Source: Archegozetes longisetosus
Lineage: Eukaryota; Arthropoda; Arachnida; Sarcoptiformes; Trhypochthoniidae
Reading direction: 5' to 3'
DNA: 64,000 bases
Assembly (NCBI GenBank): GCA_018873245.2
Contig: JAEMBT020000001.1
Span: forward strand, 16,522,220 to 16,586,219
Shown here: positions 1 through 10,985 of the stretch, one piece after another
How positions within the stretch are numbered: position 1 is the stretch's first letter
How the letters are laid out: the number at the start of each line of letters is the position of its first letter
Program-made: the position numbers and the translations under genes
The notes under the pieces: model-generated
Database searches by the model: none
Told to the model about the DNA's origin: nothing
What the model saw: only the letters and a program-made list of their open reading frames with translations

Positions 1-240
1 CTTTATTAAGAAACCAACGGATTGGTAATAAAAATAGTAACGTTGATGTAATTGTATTCACTAGAATGATTGGCATATTTATTATGAATCGCGCTCAACC
101 TTGCTTTACGCCTTTAAGTTTCGTGCTTTATTCTTAGTCTTTATTTTGAAGCTGAAAACTTTATAAAACATCTAATTATTGGAAACTGCAGATGTACAAC
201 TGCAATCATTTTTAATTAAATAAACTCAATTATTCATAGT

Positions 241-1045
241 TTACTTTAGAAAACTTTGAAAAATAGAGTATCTTTCGCGGAAGAATGTCTATTAATGAAT
301 GAGAAACTTTAAGTTTTTATAGAAACCACGATTTTTGGGCGTTATTTTTAACGAAATTCGATGGGTCTTTAGGGTGTTTTCGGGTTTCATAAAAAGTTTG
401 ATTGACTCGGTTATAACTATATGTACAATTAGTTTGACTAGTAATTAGAGAAATGACATTCGATATGACCATTCAAATATAATATAGTAGATATTTTCAG
501 GTTTTTAAGATTAAGTTTAGTGTGTTTGAAAGTTAAAACATTACCAAATTTGCTAAAAGATCTTTCAGCATCTAAACTTCCAAATGCAGTGCGTAACAAC
601 TTAAGCATATCTTCTTAGGCATATTTATTTACTTTTATTTATCATAAATATCAAAATAAATATCTATCAAAGCAAAATCACATATACTTTAGAGGGATTT
701 TTTATTTATAAGTTAGGGATTTCATACTTATAAGAGTTAGCAATTTTCGAGTCTTCCCCGAAAATCGTAGTCTTTAGCTTTTTATTATCTTTAAGACTCT
801 CAGTCTGCTAATATCTTAATCTGTTGGAGCTTCTTGGAATTTGACAATAGATAAAACAAGTTTATTCCACAAATTAGGCTTATTAATTGAATTAATGTTC
901 AAATTTAATCTATTTTATATTTGAAAATATTTCGTTTGAAAAATTGGTTTATTTTAAGTTTAGAAAATCAGATTCATCTTGCTGGTATAAAGTTTAGAAA
1001 CTATTTATCTCAACTTAGAAGTGATTCGTTATTCTATCACTACCA
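241..1045 (+). repeat. Dispersed repeat copy, interrupted
   Basis: Segments 241-335 and 768-1045 line up, in order, with the reverse complement of 16868-17350. Segment 890-1045 also lines up with 15609-15780 (shared text such as TTTGAAAATATTTCGTT and TAAAGTTTGGAAACT with substitutions). About 430 bp between the two segments has no counterpart in the other copies and is probably an insertion or divergent DNA. Confidence 0.6.
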
Positions 1046-1074
1046 AGATGGTATTCAGTATTCAGTATTCAGAT

Positions 1075-1260
1075 GTACAACTATCAGTGTTGCTTCAAAC
1101 TGATGCACGAATAGCAAATTTTAAGGGTTATTCACTCATTTAGTAATTTGTAACATGAATAATAATATTTTGGTATAAAATAACAACTTAATAGTCACTC
1201 AACTTTTAAGCTGAAACTACTTTTATACTTAAACGCGCCAGAGATTGAGGTGAAACTACA
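1075..1260. repeat. Dispersed repeat, copy matching 5800-5990
   Basis: Direct repeat by eye. Both copies carry an ACTGATGC motif followed by AATAGCAAATTTT, then AGTAATTTGTAACATGAAT or a close variant, ATAATATTTT and TTTTTAAGCTG. Identity is moderate, so the copies are old. Confidence 0.5.
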
Positions 1261-2471
1261 TGTATTTGCACTTAGTTGTATACAAGCTTACTTTACATTT
1301 CTCAATATCTGATTGATTTTTATGTTTTTATTAGACAAATTTTCAGCCTTAAAGAGGGCTAAAGTATTTTGATGATCTTTATAAGAATGAACAAAATAAT
1401 TAATATCTCAATTGAAAAAGTATTACTTATAATGGTTTAATATTAATAAATTTAGTTTAGTAGCAATTTTGATAATGAGGTCCAATTATATGGGATTAAG
1501 CGAAGCAATGTATAGTAATAAAACAGATAGAATCGGTATTTTACTATAATTTGTTCCTTATAGTAATAGATTTTTGTTATTAAATTTTCATCCTTTACAT
1601 CTGTGCCCAACATTTAGAACACATTTGTGACCTTTACTCCAGAGTTACACATTTGAAAACTGAAGATATTAAAACGCTTAATATCTATAATACTTTATAA
1701 CTTTTGTTCATTAAATCTTCAGGCTTTTGAGTCTGATATATGATGAAAAACAGATTTTAAAACTTATCTAAAGTATTTAGTTTTAAACCGAATTATAGAA
1801 ATATGTGAAGGGTGCATTACGTTTTATTGATAACTATTTCTTACAAACTACTATTAAATATAAGAATTATGATACAAATTCTAGATTAGGCCAATTTATA
1901 AACTAAAACTTATTTATATTAAATATACTTTTGGAAAATTTTATATTAAGTGTTGAAAGTGTTGAAATCTTATAGTATTTTGAATGAACAATTCTATTTA
2001 TTATTTCATAACTGCTAGTGCTCAGGGCTGAACCAAAGAACAATTGCCTAAGTTAAAGTTTGAATTGATTGAGAAACAAGTTAGAGAGAAATCAGTTTTA
2101 AAGATGAAACTTAGTATCTCTAGGCAACAATTTAAGAAATAAACTTCATTTTCGAGACTGCCTTAAAGTATTTGAGTGAAAAGATTGAAGTCTGCAAACT
2201 TTCAGTATTCTATTATTACCATTGACTGAATGGCTTGAATAAGTTACTAACTGTTCTACATCTACATTAAGATTCGAACTCAATAGTAGTTAAATAGTTA
2301 TAAGATCTTCAGTAGTGAAGAGCAAACTAAGTTAATAATGCGGAACTCAAAGGAGTAAGATAGAAGTAGGATGCGAAACAAAGTAGATAATCATCATATA
2401 AGCCTAATGGAGACTTTGAAAGAGGCTTAATATTAAGAATATAAAGATTTATGGTCAATTTTACATTTATA

Positions 2472-2547
2472 GCTCAAAGTTCTTATATAACTATCACAAT
2501 AAGCTGTCGCTCAAAATTCTTATACGACTATCACAATAAGCCATGGC
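2472..2547. repeat. Two tandem copies of a 37-bp unit
   Basis: The unit begins GCTCAAAGTTCTTATA and ends with CTATCACAATAAGC plus a few bases. The second copy differs at several positions. Confidence 0.7.
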
Positions 2548-3388
2548 TCAGATGTTTATGTTTATTAAAACTATTAGCCTTTAAATTTTATTCCTCATAC
2601 GTTCACTTCTAATGATAAGCTTATCATATTTGAAGTGTAAAATATTTTTAACCATTGCCTTTAGATTCAAGAGGCATCGAGAAGTTGCGAGAATCAAATT
2701 CTATATCTCGACCTGATGTACTTGATAAATATTTATCAAGTTTTCTCTAGGTCTGCAATTTTGTCGAGCAAGGCTTTAAAATATCGGTGAAAATCTTGGA
2801 AGAATTTAATCTAATCACTTGCTTGATTTGATAGCAGTTTTAGTGTAAAACACGATCTATTTTAATATAAAATTACATTTCATGAGAAGTTGAGCGTTGA
2901 TGAAAAATTGCCGCAAGACTTGTTAATTCGTGCAAAGCTGCATATATCTCTAGAATTTATGATAAAATTGTTGAAGGCATATAACTTGTTAAGAAACTGA
3001 ATGACGTGAAAAAGTAAACAAATTGAAAAGAAAATGTTGCTTTAACAATGTCTAGAGTATAGCAAATACAGCAAACATAGAAATTTGTTTACTCAATTTA
3101 CTCAAGAAATTTACTCAATTAGAACTTTATTTTTTAAGAGTAGTTTCAAAGCAGTTTTTATGTGAGTGCAACTTTTACAAAACATACTATTGCGCGATAT
3201 ATCAATATTTCTCAGAAATGTCGGATCTAGTTCAAATTTCATAATTTCCATATTTTTTCAATTTAAAAATTTTGCTGTCATTTAAAGAACTGTCATATTT
3301 TATACTCTATAATGGAGGAAATATTAGTCCACATAATCTAGACTGAATTCCAATGACTTTTTTGTAAATGAGTATGAAAAACAAAATG

Positions 3389-3560
3389 TACGGTATAGAA
3401 AACTAAAAGAGTTAAAGTTAAGAGAACTATTATCTAAAGTATATGTTAATAGTTTAATAGATACTGTATAGACTTAGTAACATCTGAGTACTATAAAAAT
3501 GCAGTTACACTGTTTATAGTTTTCATCTAAAATATGTTATATTGAATTTTCTATACCGTA
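3389..3560. mobile_element. Small MITE-like element with inverted ends
   Basis: The left end reads TGTACGGTATAGAAAA and the right end is its inverse complement TTTTCTATACCGTACA. They are separated by about 150 bp of AT-rich non-coding DNA. If the TA at each end is the target duplication, this is a Tc1/mariner-type non-autonomous element of about 170 bp. Confidence 0.55.
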
Positions 3561-4169
3561 CAGTTTTTAGTTATTAATCATTTATAGCAATTAGAGTAGA
3601 GTAATGCCAAAGTGTTCATAGAAGTGCAAAGTCTAGAAATGAGGCTTAAGGAGTAGTTTTTTAAAGGTAAAGTATAATATTGATAGAAACAATATTAGAT
3701 GGTAATAGTTTATTAAATAAACAAACTTTTATATGACTATTGGTAATAAATTTTTTGAGTTTAATTGGTAAACGCATGCGATAATAGTTTTTAAGCTGTT
3801 AAACTATGAAAAAAAGTTAATTAAATTTATTGTTGTGACAACCCCCTTAATTTTGACCTATAGTTCTGATTGAAGCATATTTGAAGGAAACAAACTAAAG
3901 TTTAATTCAATGTTCAAACGCAACCAATTAAATCCCTTAACTGTACATTTAATAAGAAAAAAACACATTATGTACTATTAGCGAAAAGATTATTAGTTTG
4001 GAAGCTAAAATAGCGTAACTTTTCTAAGGGATTGCTAATTAAGTTACTATACTTCAAAAATTGACTCAATAGTTTTAATTTTAAAACTAAGTTCATTTTT
4101 ATCAGTTACTAAAGGAATGTACTATTGAGAGATCCCTTAGTTTTTAGTGCTAGATTTAGTCTTTATTCT

Positions 4170-4302
4170 TTATTCTTTCTGCTGATACTATATGTATTAG
4201 TGGCTAACAGTGTATGTGATAGCAAACGTGCCTAAAGTGTAATAACAAGCTCTTCATCAGACACTGTCAGTATCTATAGCGGATTATTAAGTTTACGGTG
4301 TC
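4170..4302 (-). repeat. Dispersed repeat, inverted relative to 10845-10985
   Basis: The reverse complement of this stretch reads ACACCGTAAACTTAATAATC followed by GTGTCTGATGA and later CATACACTGTTAGCC. It lines up with ACACCCTAAAACTTAATAAT, GCGTCTGATGC and CATATACACTGTCACC on the plus strand at 10.85-10.98 kb. Confidence 0.55.
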
Positions 4303-4775
4303 AGATGAAGTTTCATATGTTAATTTTGAACAATTTGAGTGTACAGAGCTCTGGAAACATGTAATATAGAGGCAAAAGCTGGAGATCATACAGGATTTCT
4401 AGATTATGTTGACAGCGTCTTGACCTATGCTGAAAATACTTATTACTGTAAATAGCGCTCAAACCAAGCTTACATATACCGGAAGGTGAAGTAAAGTCAA
4501 AAGTAGTAGGTTTAATAACCTTAAGCTTCATATAGTATATTGATTAAGTCTTGGAGACTTAAAGTTAGAGATCGCTGTCAATCTCTTACTGATTAGTTGA
4601 TTGGGAATAAGGTTATGGTGGGATTAGTAAAAAATCAAGTTTAAATCAACGACAAACTAACTGTTCCGTAAGATTGCGTAATAAATAAAGAATAGAAATA
4701 ATAAATAAAATACTCGCATATATCTCATACATAGTTGAGAACTTAATCCGTCAAAAGCCACAAGTGATTACTTAC

Positions 4776-5164
4776 ACAGAACATGCCTGAACGAATGGCA
4801 CACATTTACAAAGTAGTTCACCAAAAGGCCAGTCGTCGAGAAGAAGACGAGCGATTGTGAACGGAATGTTTATCAAAGTCATCATCAGATCGGATACGGT
4901 CAGATTTGCGATGTAATAATTGGTAACTGTTCGTAACTGGCGTGTACTGAATATAATATAACAGACCAGAGAGTTTCCAAACAATGAAATGATGAATATT
5001 ATTGAATATGAAATGATTATCAATGAATTTTTGATAATTTTTTGTCTCCAGTAAGTGGGATCATTTTGTGGATTATATTTACGCATTAAGTCTTCCCAAT
5101 CGAGTTCAATGCTCGAATTATCAGAATTAATTGTATACTTGATATATTCATTATTTCTTTTATT
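4776..5164 (-). CDS. N-terminal exon (TM1 to start of TM3) of a rhodopsin-class neuropeptide GPCR; gene runs off the left edge
   Basis: Partial class A G-protein-coupled receptor at the plasma membrane. From the first in-frame ATG (5086-5084) the frame gives a short hydrophilic N terminus, TM1 with the G-N motif (LFGNSLVCY), an intracellular loop LRTVTNYY, TM2 with NLTVSDL, then WPFG in the first extracellular loop and the TM3 cysteine in ELLCKCVPF. The frame stays open upstream of this ATG for 26 codons, back to a possible acceptor (TATAG, last base 5165), and adds an acidic segment with the sequon N-S-S, so the real start is probably in an upstream exon. The exon ends at TCTGT before donor GTAAGT (first base 4775), in phase 2. 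The loop and TM2-TM3 signatures fit arthropod peptide receptors (GPR83-like, sNPF, RYamide or NPY group); I cannot fix the subfamily. No downstream exon is visible between 1 and 4775, so the next intron is at least 4.7 kb. Confidence 0.85.
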
Positions 5165-5799
5165 CTATATTCAATAACAAAGATATTTATTGATATTTAT
5201 GAAAATACTTATTAGCTTTTGATACTAGATACTAGTTCAATTCCAGATAATTGATAAATTCATTTTCAACTCATAATAATAGATTCGAGTGATTCTAATA
5301 TTGAACAAAACTGTTTTTCAGAACTATTACAAGAATTCAATTTCAAGTTCTCATCCAATAGGATATATTAAACAAATTTCAAAAGTGTGGAGTTTTATTC
5401 ATTGGATGATTCAAACCACAACTGTTTGATGCGATGCACTTTTGATATATATAACTGATAGATAACGAAGAAATAATTTTACGGAAACAATATTTTCATG
5501 ATTCTTTCGAAAGCAGGTACAAGAATCGTAAAATTTCTTATAAATGAGTTTATCTCTTCAAAAACAATATATTTATTACCAATAAATTAGAAGTCGTTCG
5601 ATAGTTAGATAGTTGTTATAATTTTGATCAGAGGCCAAATTCAAATCTGTTGAATATGTTAGTTTTGGACTTAACTTTTGCCGACTCGTAAGTGAGAACT
5701 AAATTAAGTGAAGCAGTTCTGGAGACGCTTGATTCAGGGATAGATTTAACAATGTTCATGCGCTTCTCTACTACCGTAAACAAGCGATAATACTTGTAC

Positions 5800-5990
5800 A
5801 GTTGATAGCGCAGGTATTTGCCTTTATCAGCTCGAGACTGATGCGTCAATAGCAAATTTTCACAACTTTACCAGTTCATTGAGTAATTTATAATATGAAT
5901 CATAATATTTTTTATTTATATAAAAAAATCATCCCAAGAGTTTTTAAGCTGTCTTACTATTATATCTGAATGTATCAGGGATTAAAGGAG
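5800..5990. repeat. Dispersed repeat, copy matching 1075-1260
   Basis: Direct-orientation partner of the repeat at 1075-1260, with shared blocks ACTGATGCG, AATAGCAAATTTT, GAGTAATTTATAATATGAAT and TTTTTAAGCTG. Confidence 0.5.
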
Positions 5991-6956
5991 ATGTTTCTGT
6001 CTTCAACTGTACAGTTCAGTGTATTGAGCCTATTGCAGCCAATATAGGATCTTATTGATGATATATCATCTGTAATAATTTAGCAATCATGATACTTTCC
6101 GCACTGATCAGCTTTAATGCATCGGTTGCAGAGAAAATGGATGTGAAATAACAAACTTACAAATATGTTTCTATAACGCAATCAGCTCTTATTGCTCAAC
6201 AATCATCTCTTATTTGTTGCACATGAGGTTCAACAATATTCGATAATTAGTAAGACATACTTTGGTACAGATACAGATAACAATACATGACTCAAAATTA
6301 TTATTTGGCATTAAAATCCATTTTGGTATTTAAAAGTATCTTAAATACAAACGAGAGATCTTATAATAATTTAGTTTATTCTGTTCTTAAATCAGTACTT
6401 AAGTACAGATATTTTGGGATCAACTGAAAATTCGATGAAAACAAAATAGAATGGGTGAACAAATTTTACACAAGATATGAAGGAACAGATGTTAAAAATT
6501 CTTAAGAGTCAGTCACCTAAAGAATTGGTGTTTGAAAAAATAATTGATTTTCATTCTAAGCTTAAATAACAGATTGAAGTTGTATAAAAATAACGGCAAG
6601 TGTGTGGCTGATCTCAACAAAATAAGATAAATATAAACTATTATCGAAAGCTGAACACTTGTGAAAGACTTATTTGGAAGAGAGTTTCCAACATATAACT
6701 GTTCATATTTTGTGTGAAAAGCTTTCACTCACCCAATAGTTCTCATAAAGCTCTAAGTCCTGCTAATAGTTATTATTGCATCCAAGTATAGCGTATAATG
6801 CGATTAGTACTCATGTTTACTACATCCCAATCATTTTAATAGTATTTTCGGTTTATTCTTAGCACAAATGAATTTGTTAAAACTAAAATAAATGTTCGTA
6901 TCGAAGTTCATACAAAGTTGAAGGTCAATGGCTTGAGTTTATTCTGCACAAGAATA

Positions 6957-7020
6957 CAGTAACATATTGTTACGATATAGTACAAAAATACCGTCACATA
7001 TTGTTACGATATAATACATG
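6957..7020. repeat. Two tandem copies of a ~35-bp unit
   Basis: Both copies contain CACATATTGTTACGATATA or a one-base variant, followed by ATACA or GTACA. Confidence 0.65.
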
Positions 7021-7629
7021 TGTCTCTTTTAAAACTACTTAATTAAATATTAGAAAGTTTCGAGTTTGATGAGTTGAAAAGAAAACTATACAATTTAACC
7101 TTAAAATGAACAAGCCTAAGAATATGAGAGATAAGGTTTTTGAGAACTTGGATCTGTTTTCTATTGAAATTGAAGAACTTAATTAATTTCAGTATGTCTA
7201 GTCAGTTGGCAAGTTGTGCTCTTAGCTTAATTCACAACTTTATTTCAAGATTTCATAATCACTAAATCAAGTCTTACAATTGAATCTTACAGTTGTGTCT
7301 TATAGTTGAACAATTGATAATCTTCGTGAAGATTATGATCTTCTGTTCAGTTCATAAAAAATTACTTTCAGAATGGAAGTTTAAAATACCCATTAATCAT
7401 CTCTTGATCATTACTTGAGCGTTGATGAAACTCTACTAATGATCTCATAAAAACATCTTTTAAAAGCTCTAAATCTTAGCTAAAAGAAAATTAATCGATT
7501 GAATCAGTCATATGTTATGCATCTGAGCATAAATCTGGCTAACATTGAATACAAGATGTCGTGAGACAGAAAAATATTTTATGCATTCTTTCTTAATTAA
7601 TGAAAAATCTATATTTTTGTGAAAACTGC

Positions 7630-7633
<4 letters not shown>

Positions 7634-7662
<29 letters not shown>
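7634..7662 (+). repeat. (AC)n dinucleotide microsatellite
   Basis: Uninterrupted run of about 14 AC units. Confidence 0.95.
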
Positions 7663-7663
<1 letters not shown>

Positions 7664-7860
7664 TAAATCTGTCATTTGATCATTACTCTAATTGAGCAAT
7701 TATTTCTTTATGTCATTCAAAACTAACTTAATTTGTTAGCACCAAAATATTAGTAACGATTGCAAACAGCAGTGTATTTCCTTTGTTAGGTTTGAGCTTG
7801 TTAAGTTACAATGTTACCTTCAGATCAACAACTTTAAGCGGTTCCTCAAAATCCATAACA

Positions 7861-8148
7861 AAAGTTGTTCAACTTGGAAGATCGGTGTATTTTAAATCTA
7901 CGAATAGATAAATTAGCTGCCACTGGGACCTTCATCACAATTAAGTTATTGATTTAGTTCTAAGTCACATTGAATTGAAGATTATACTACTTGTTGGCTA
8001 ATAAGGCATTTTTAGCAGTACACAACAACCAATTCGTTACTACTTGAAACTAAATCAATAACTTAATTGTATTGGTGGTCCCAGTGGCAGCTAATTTATT
8101 AACTCGCAGATTTAAGATACACTAATCTTGCAATTTGAATAACATTTT
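7861..8148. mobile_element. Foldback-type element with ~105-bp inverted arms
   Basis: The left arm (about 7861-7966) and the right arm (about 8041-8148) are reverse complements with scattered mismatches. Both contain AAATTAGCTGCCACTGGGAC and AATTAAGTTATTGATTTAGT. The spacer is about 75 bp with no coding capacity. Target duplications are not clear, so the exact ends are uncertain. Confidence 0.65.
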
Positions 8149-9002
8149 GTTTGGAATGCACCGTCAGTAGAGAAGGATTCATATATTGAATCAGTTCGAC
8201 CCTCTAATGCACAAAGGCATTATTTAGAGAGCTTTGAAGCTTTTACTTTCATTCACTTGATGTTATTCACTTAGTTTTTCCACAAACATTTCGTGATCAA
8301 TATTGAAGTTAGTTCTTTACTAATTGAACCTCAATACAACTTAAATAGATGGCAATCTGAAGATTAGGTCCGTGTTAGTCACACCGAATTTTCGGTCTAG
8401 AGCTAAAAGTCTGAAATCAATGTTAAGATTTGTTGGGGCAAATGCTAATCAGCATTCAAAAATATTTGTTGATTTATCGAACTTTTGACTAATGTGTAAC
8501 TTAAACAATCGATTGATGCATCAAATAAATACAGTTTCAAAGATTTTTGTAATATTTCTCTCAGTGCAAGCTTATAAATGAATTCTGAAAAATTTCTGAA
8601 AGATATAGCACCAGCTCCTCGCTGATCACGACTGGCTTAAACCTCTTGTGGTTAAGCATTTACCCCAAATTCTTTAGTAACTACTTTTGGTTATTTTGGT
8701 TAAAACATATAAATAGCTTCAAACTTAAATTCTATTCCATATGGGATAGAGTTAACCTAATATTCAGAGTATGAAACTCAAAGTTCTGTGCTATTCGGAC
8801 TATGAACGTATTTTGTATTCTTATCAAAACTTTTGCCATAAAATGAATATTTTGAAGTTTCATCAAAATGAGTAAACAAATTCATTAATAATGTGAATGC
8901 TGCTCGTGTGAAGTAAAGAATAAAATTCATCAAAACATATCGGAGTAAAGGATGACTAGTAGAGTATCTGAACACATTTGCTAAACAGAGTGATAATCAC
9001 TA

Positions 9003-9090
9003 TACAGTCTGACCCTGTTATGGGCAACTCATCGGTGTACTGGAAATAAATTATCTATGACCAGGTTGCCAATAATCGTGTCAGATCGTA
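9003..9090. mobile_element. 88-bp element with ~26-bp inverted ends
   Basis: The left end starts TACAGTCTGACCCTGTTATG followed by GGCAAC. The right end read inward starts TACGATCTGACACGATTATT followed by GGCAAC. Both ends start with TA, as expected for Tc1/mariner-like insertion. No coding capacity. Confidence 0.55.
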
Positions 9091-9240
9091 GCTCATTATC
9101 AGTGTTATAATCGTGGACTGATTGCAAAGTTTATGATTCGTATTCACAAATTGCTACTTTTATAGTTATAGGTTTGAAAGGTAATATTTTAGGCAAGGTA
9201 AAGGAGAAAGTATTGAATGTTATCTAAAGCTTTCAAGTAG

Positions 9241-9400
9241 ACTAATGACACTTTCTCACAAGCCTTCAATGATAATTTGCAGCAAGCTTTCAATGACACT
9301 TTCCCGCAAGTCTTCAATGGCGCTTTCCCACAAGCCTTCAATGACACTTTCCCGCAAGTCTTCAATGACATTTTCCAGCAAATCTTCAATGATACTTTCT
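9241..9400. repeat. 24-bp minisatellite, ~6-7 units
   Basis: The units begin TTCAATGACACTTTC and continue with CGCAAGTC or CACAAGCC variants. Because 24 is a multiple of three, the array is open in more than one frame on both strands: plus strand MTLSRKSS-type octads and minus strand LKTCGKVS-type octads. I see no signal peptide or flanking coding sequence, so I treat it as non-coding. Confidence 0.8.
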
Positions 9401-9863
9401 TGTTTTGCCCTAAATGTGAGAAATGAGGTCAGTCCAAATTTTAAACACGATAATGCTTTGAACTACTTATAGGCAACAATTTAATATAATAAATGTAATC
9501 ATAGTTGGTTATAACAGTATTAGCACTTCCTTAAGATTTTTCTGCTGCTTTGATGCAGGTTTACACACATTATGTTTCTCTTCTTTTTTCAAATGAAAAT
9601 ATTACTAAATGGCACGAATACCATAAAAACCAACATAAAGCTTGCCAAACTATCCTTAAGAGATGATGAATATGAAAATGTTACACAACATCATATCACG
9701 TCTTGCTCTTGTAGTGGCACTAATTTCGTAATTTTACAAATTAGTATGTTTTAAGTTTGAAGGCAAGAAGTTATTAATAAGATTCAAGTTAGTCAGAGAT
9801 AAGGCATTAAAAACTGTCTATAGGCATTTCTCAGGTTCATAGCAACAATTTTCATCAAATAGC

Positions 9864-9871
9864 TATATACT
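9864..9871. repeat. 8-bp target-site duplication (left) of hAT MITE
   Basis: TATATACT is repeated exactly at 10306-10313, immediately outside the element. Confidence 0.8.
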
Positions 9872-10305
9872 TAGGGTGACCAAGTCAAAAACTGTTAAAT
9901 GCGGGACAAAAAAATTTGGCTCCCTTATAAAATTTTTTAAAGAGTTTTAATCTGATTGAAGTTACAAATTACAGTTTGAAATAACAGTTATCTGAAATAT
10001 AAACTAAAGATTTGATTGAGAACTGCACTTTATAAGAGTCACACACGATGTGAATGAAAACAAGGTATCAGATAATCGGACTAAAACTCTTTTTATCTAA
10101 AGACTTCTACATATTTTAAGATAGGAAACGTGTTGACAACAAAATTGCATTATTTGCATTAAATAAAAATATACAGTGGAAACCTGTTAAGATAAATATT
10201 AAAATATATGACATTTTCCGTCCCGCAAGGGGTGCATACGGTATGCGGGACACAACTCTTAAATGTAGGACAATCCCGCACAATGCGGGACACTTGGTCA
10301 CCCTA
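9872..10305. mobile_element. Non-autonomous hAT element (434 bp)
   Basis: The ends are perfect inverted copies, TAGGGTGACCAAGT and ACTTGGTCACCCTA, typical of hAT elements. The element is flanked by an identical 8-bp duplication TATATACT, the target length of hAT transposases. GCGGGAC motifs recur near both ends. A 61-codon minus-strand frame inside (10116-10301) resembles no transposase domain, so the element depends on a transposase made elsewhere. Confidence 0.9.
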
Positions 10306-10313
10306 TATATACT
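10306..10313. repeat. 8-bp target-site duplication (right) of hAT MITE
   Basis: TATATACT, identical to 9864-9871. Confidence 0.8.
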
Positions 10314-10844
10314 TCAATTTGCATTTGTTCATTTAGCTAATTTGATTGAAACAAAAGTCAGTTGAAAATCTCAAAACTTTTAATCAAGAATGAAGGACTG
10401 ATACCACCTTTAAGTAAATTGCATTCTTTCCAACTGAACAGTCACTTTGATAAGACTAAGAAAATTCTTATCAAAAGTCTTATGACAAATCAAATTACTT
10501 AGAGGAATAACTCATTTATGAGTCAATTTAAGCATACATTCATTTTCACAGTAAAGCTATTCTTCAATATTTTAACTTATTTGCAAAAATTTGAACATAG
10601 AATCTATTATTCATCGCCTATTTTAGTAGAATATACCTCAAACTTAATACTTAAATTCTGTAAATATATCAAATATTGATGGCATGTTTTTATTAAGAAA
10701 ATTGTCATGTATCTTGTAAGCACTTAAAATGACTCACTAATGAACTGCGTTTTATAATTTGATTTGTGGTAAGACGTTTGATGAAAATTTTCAGTCTTAT
10801 CAAAATAACTTGAGTTTGAAAGACTGAAATTTATTTATAGAGTA

Positions 10845-10985
10845 TACACCCTAAAACTTAATAATCCGCGATGTATACAGATAGCGTCTGATGCAGGGCT
10901 CGTACCTGTGGCTTTATTCTATATTTCTTCATATACACTGTCACCTACTAATACACATAAATAATATGTTTTTTCTTATTAAATG
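10845..10985 (+). repeat. Dispersed repeat, inverted partner of 4170-4302
   Basis: See 4170-4302. Shared blocks are ACTTAATAATCCGC, GTCTGATG, ATACACTGT and CTAATACACATA-like text. Confidence 0.55.

Larger units (their letters stand above)
1..4775. other. Intron of the left-edge GPCR, filled with dispersed repeats
   Basis: No further receptor exon (DRY, TM4-TM7) is visible on the minus strand here. The stretch holds copies of dispersed repeats: about 241-335 and 768-1045 match the inverted arms at 15.6-17.2 kb, 1075-1260 matches 5800-5990, and 4170-4302 matches 10845-10985 in opposite orientation. There is also a small terminal-inverted-repeat element at 3389-3560. The rest shows nothing I recognise. 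Confidence 0.6.
5165..9863. other. Intergenic region with repeats, no gene recognised
   Basis: Small open frames here (for example on the minus strand at 5628-5855 and 6513-6728) show no domain, codon bias or conserved motif and are not called. The region holds the repeat copy at 5800-5990, a 34-36 bp duplication at 6957-7020, an AC microsatellite, an inverted-repeat element at 7861-8148, a mini inverted-repeat element at 9003-9090 and a minisatellite at 9241-9400. Confidence 0.55.

Noticed and set aside
4313..4531. Next exon of the left GPCR
   Set aside because: The minus-strand 72-aa frame has no TM segment and no DRY-like motif.
9189..9472. Repeat protein gene on either strand
   Set aside because: The open frames come from a 24-bp minisatellite; no signal, flanking exon or conserved start.
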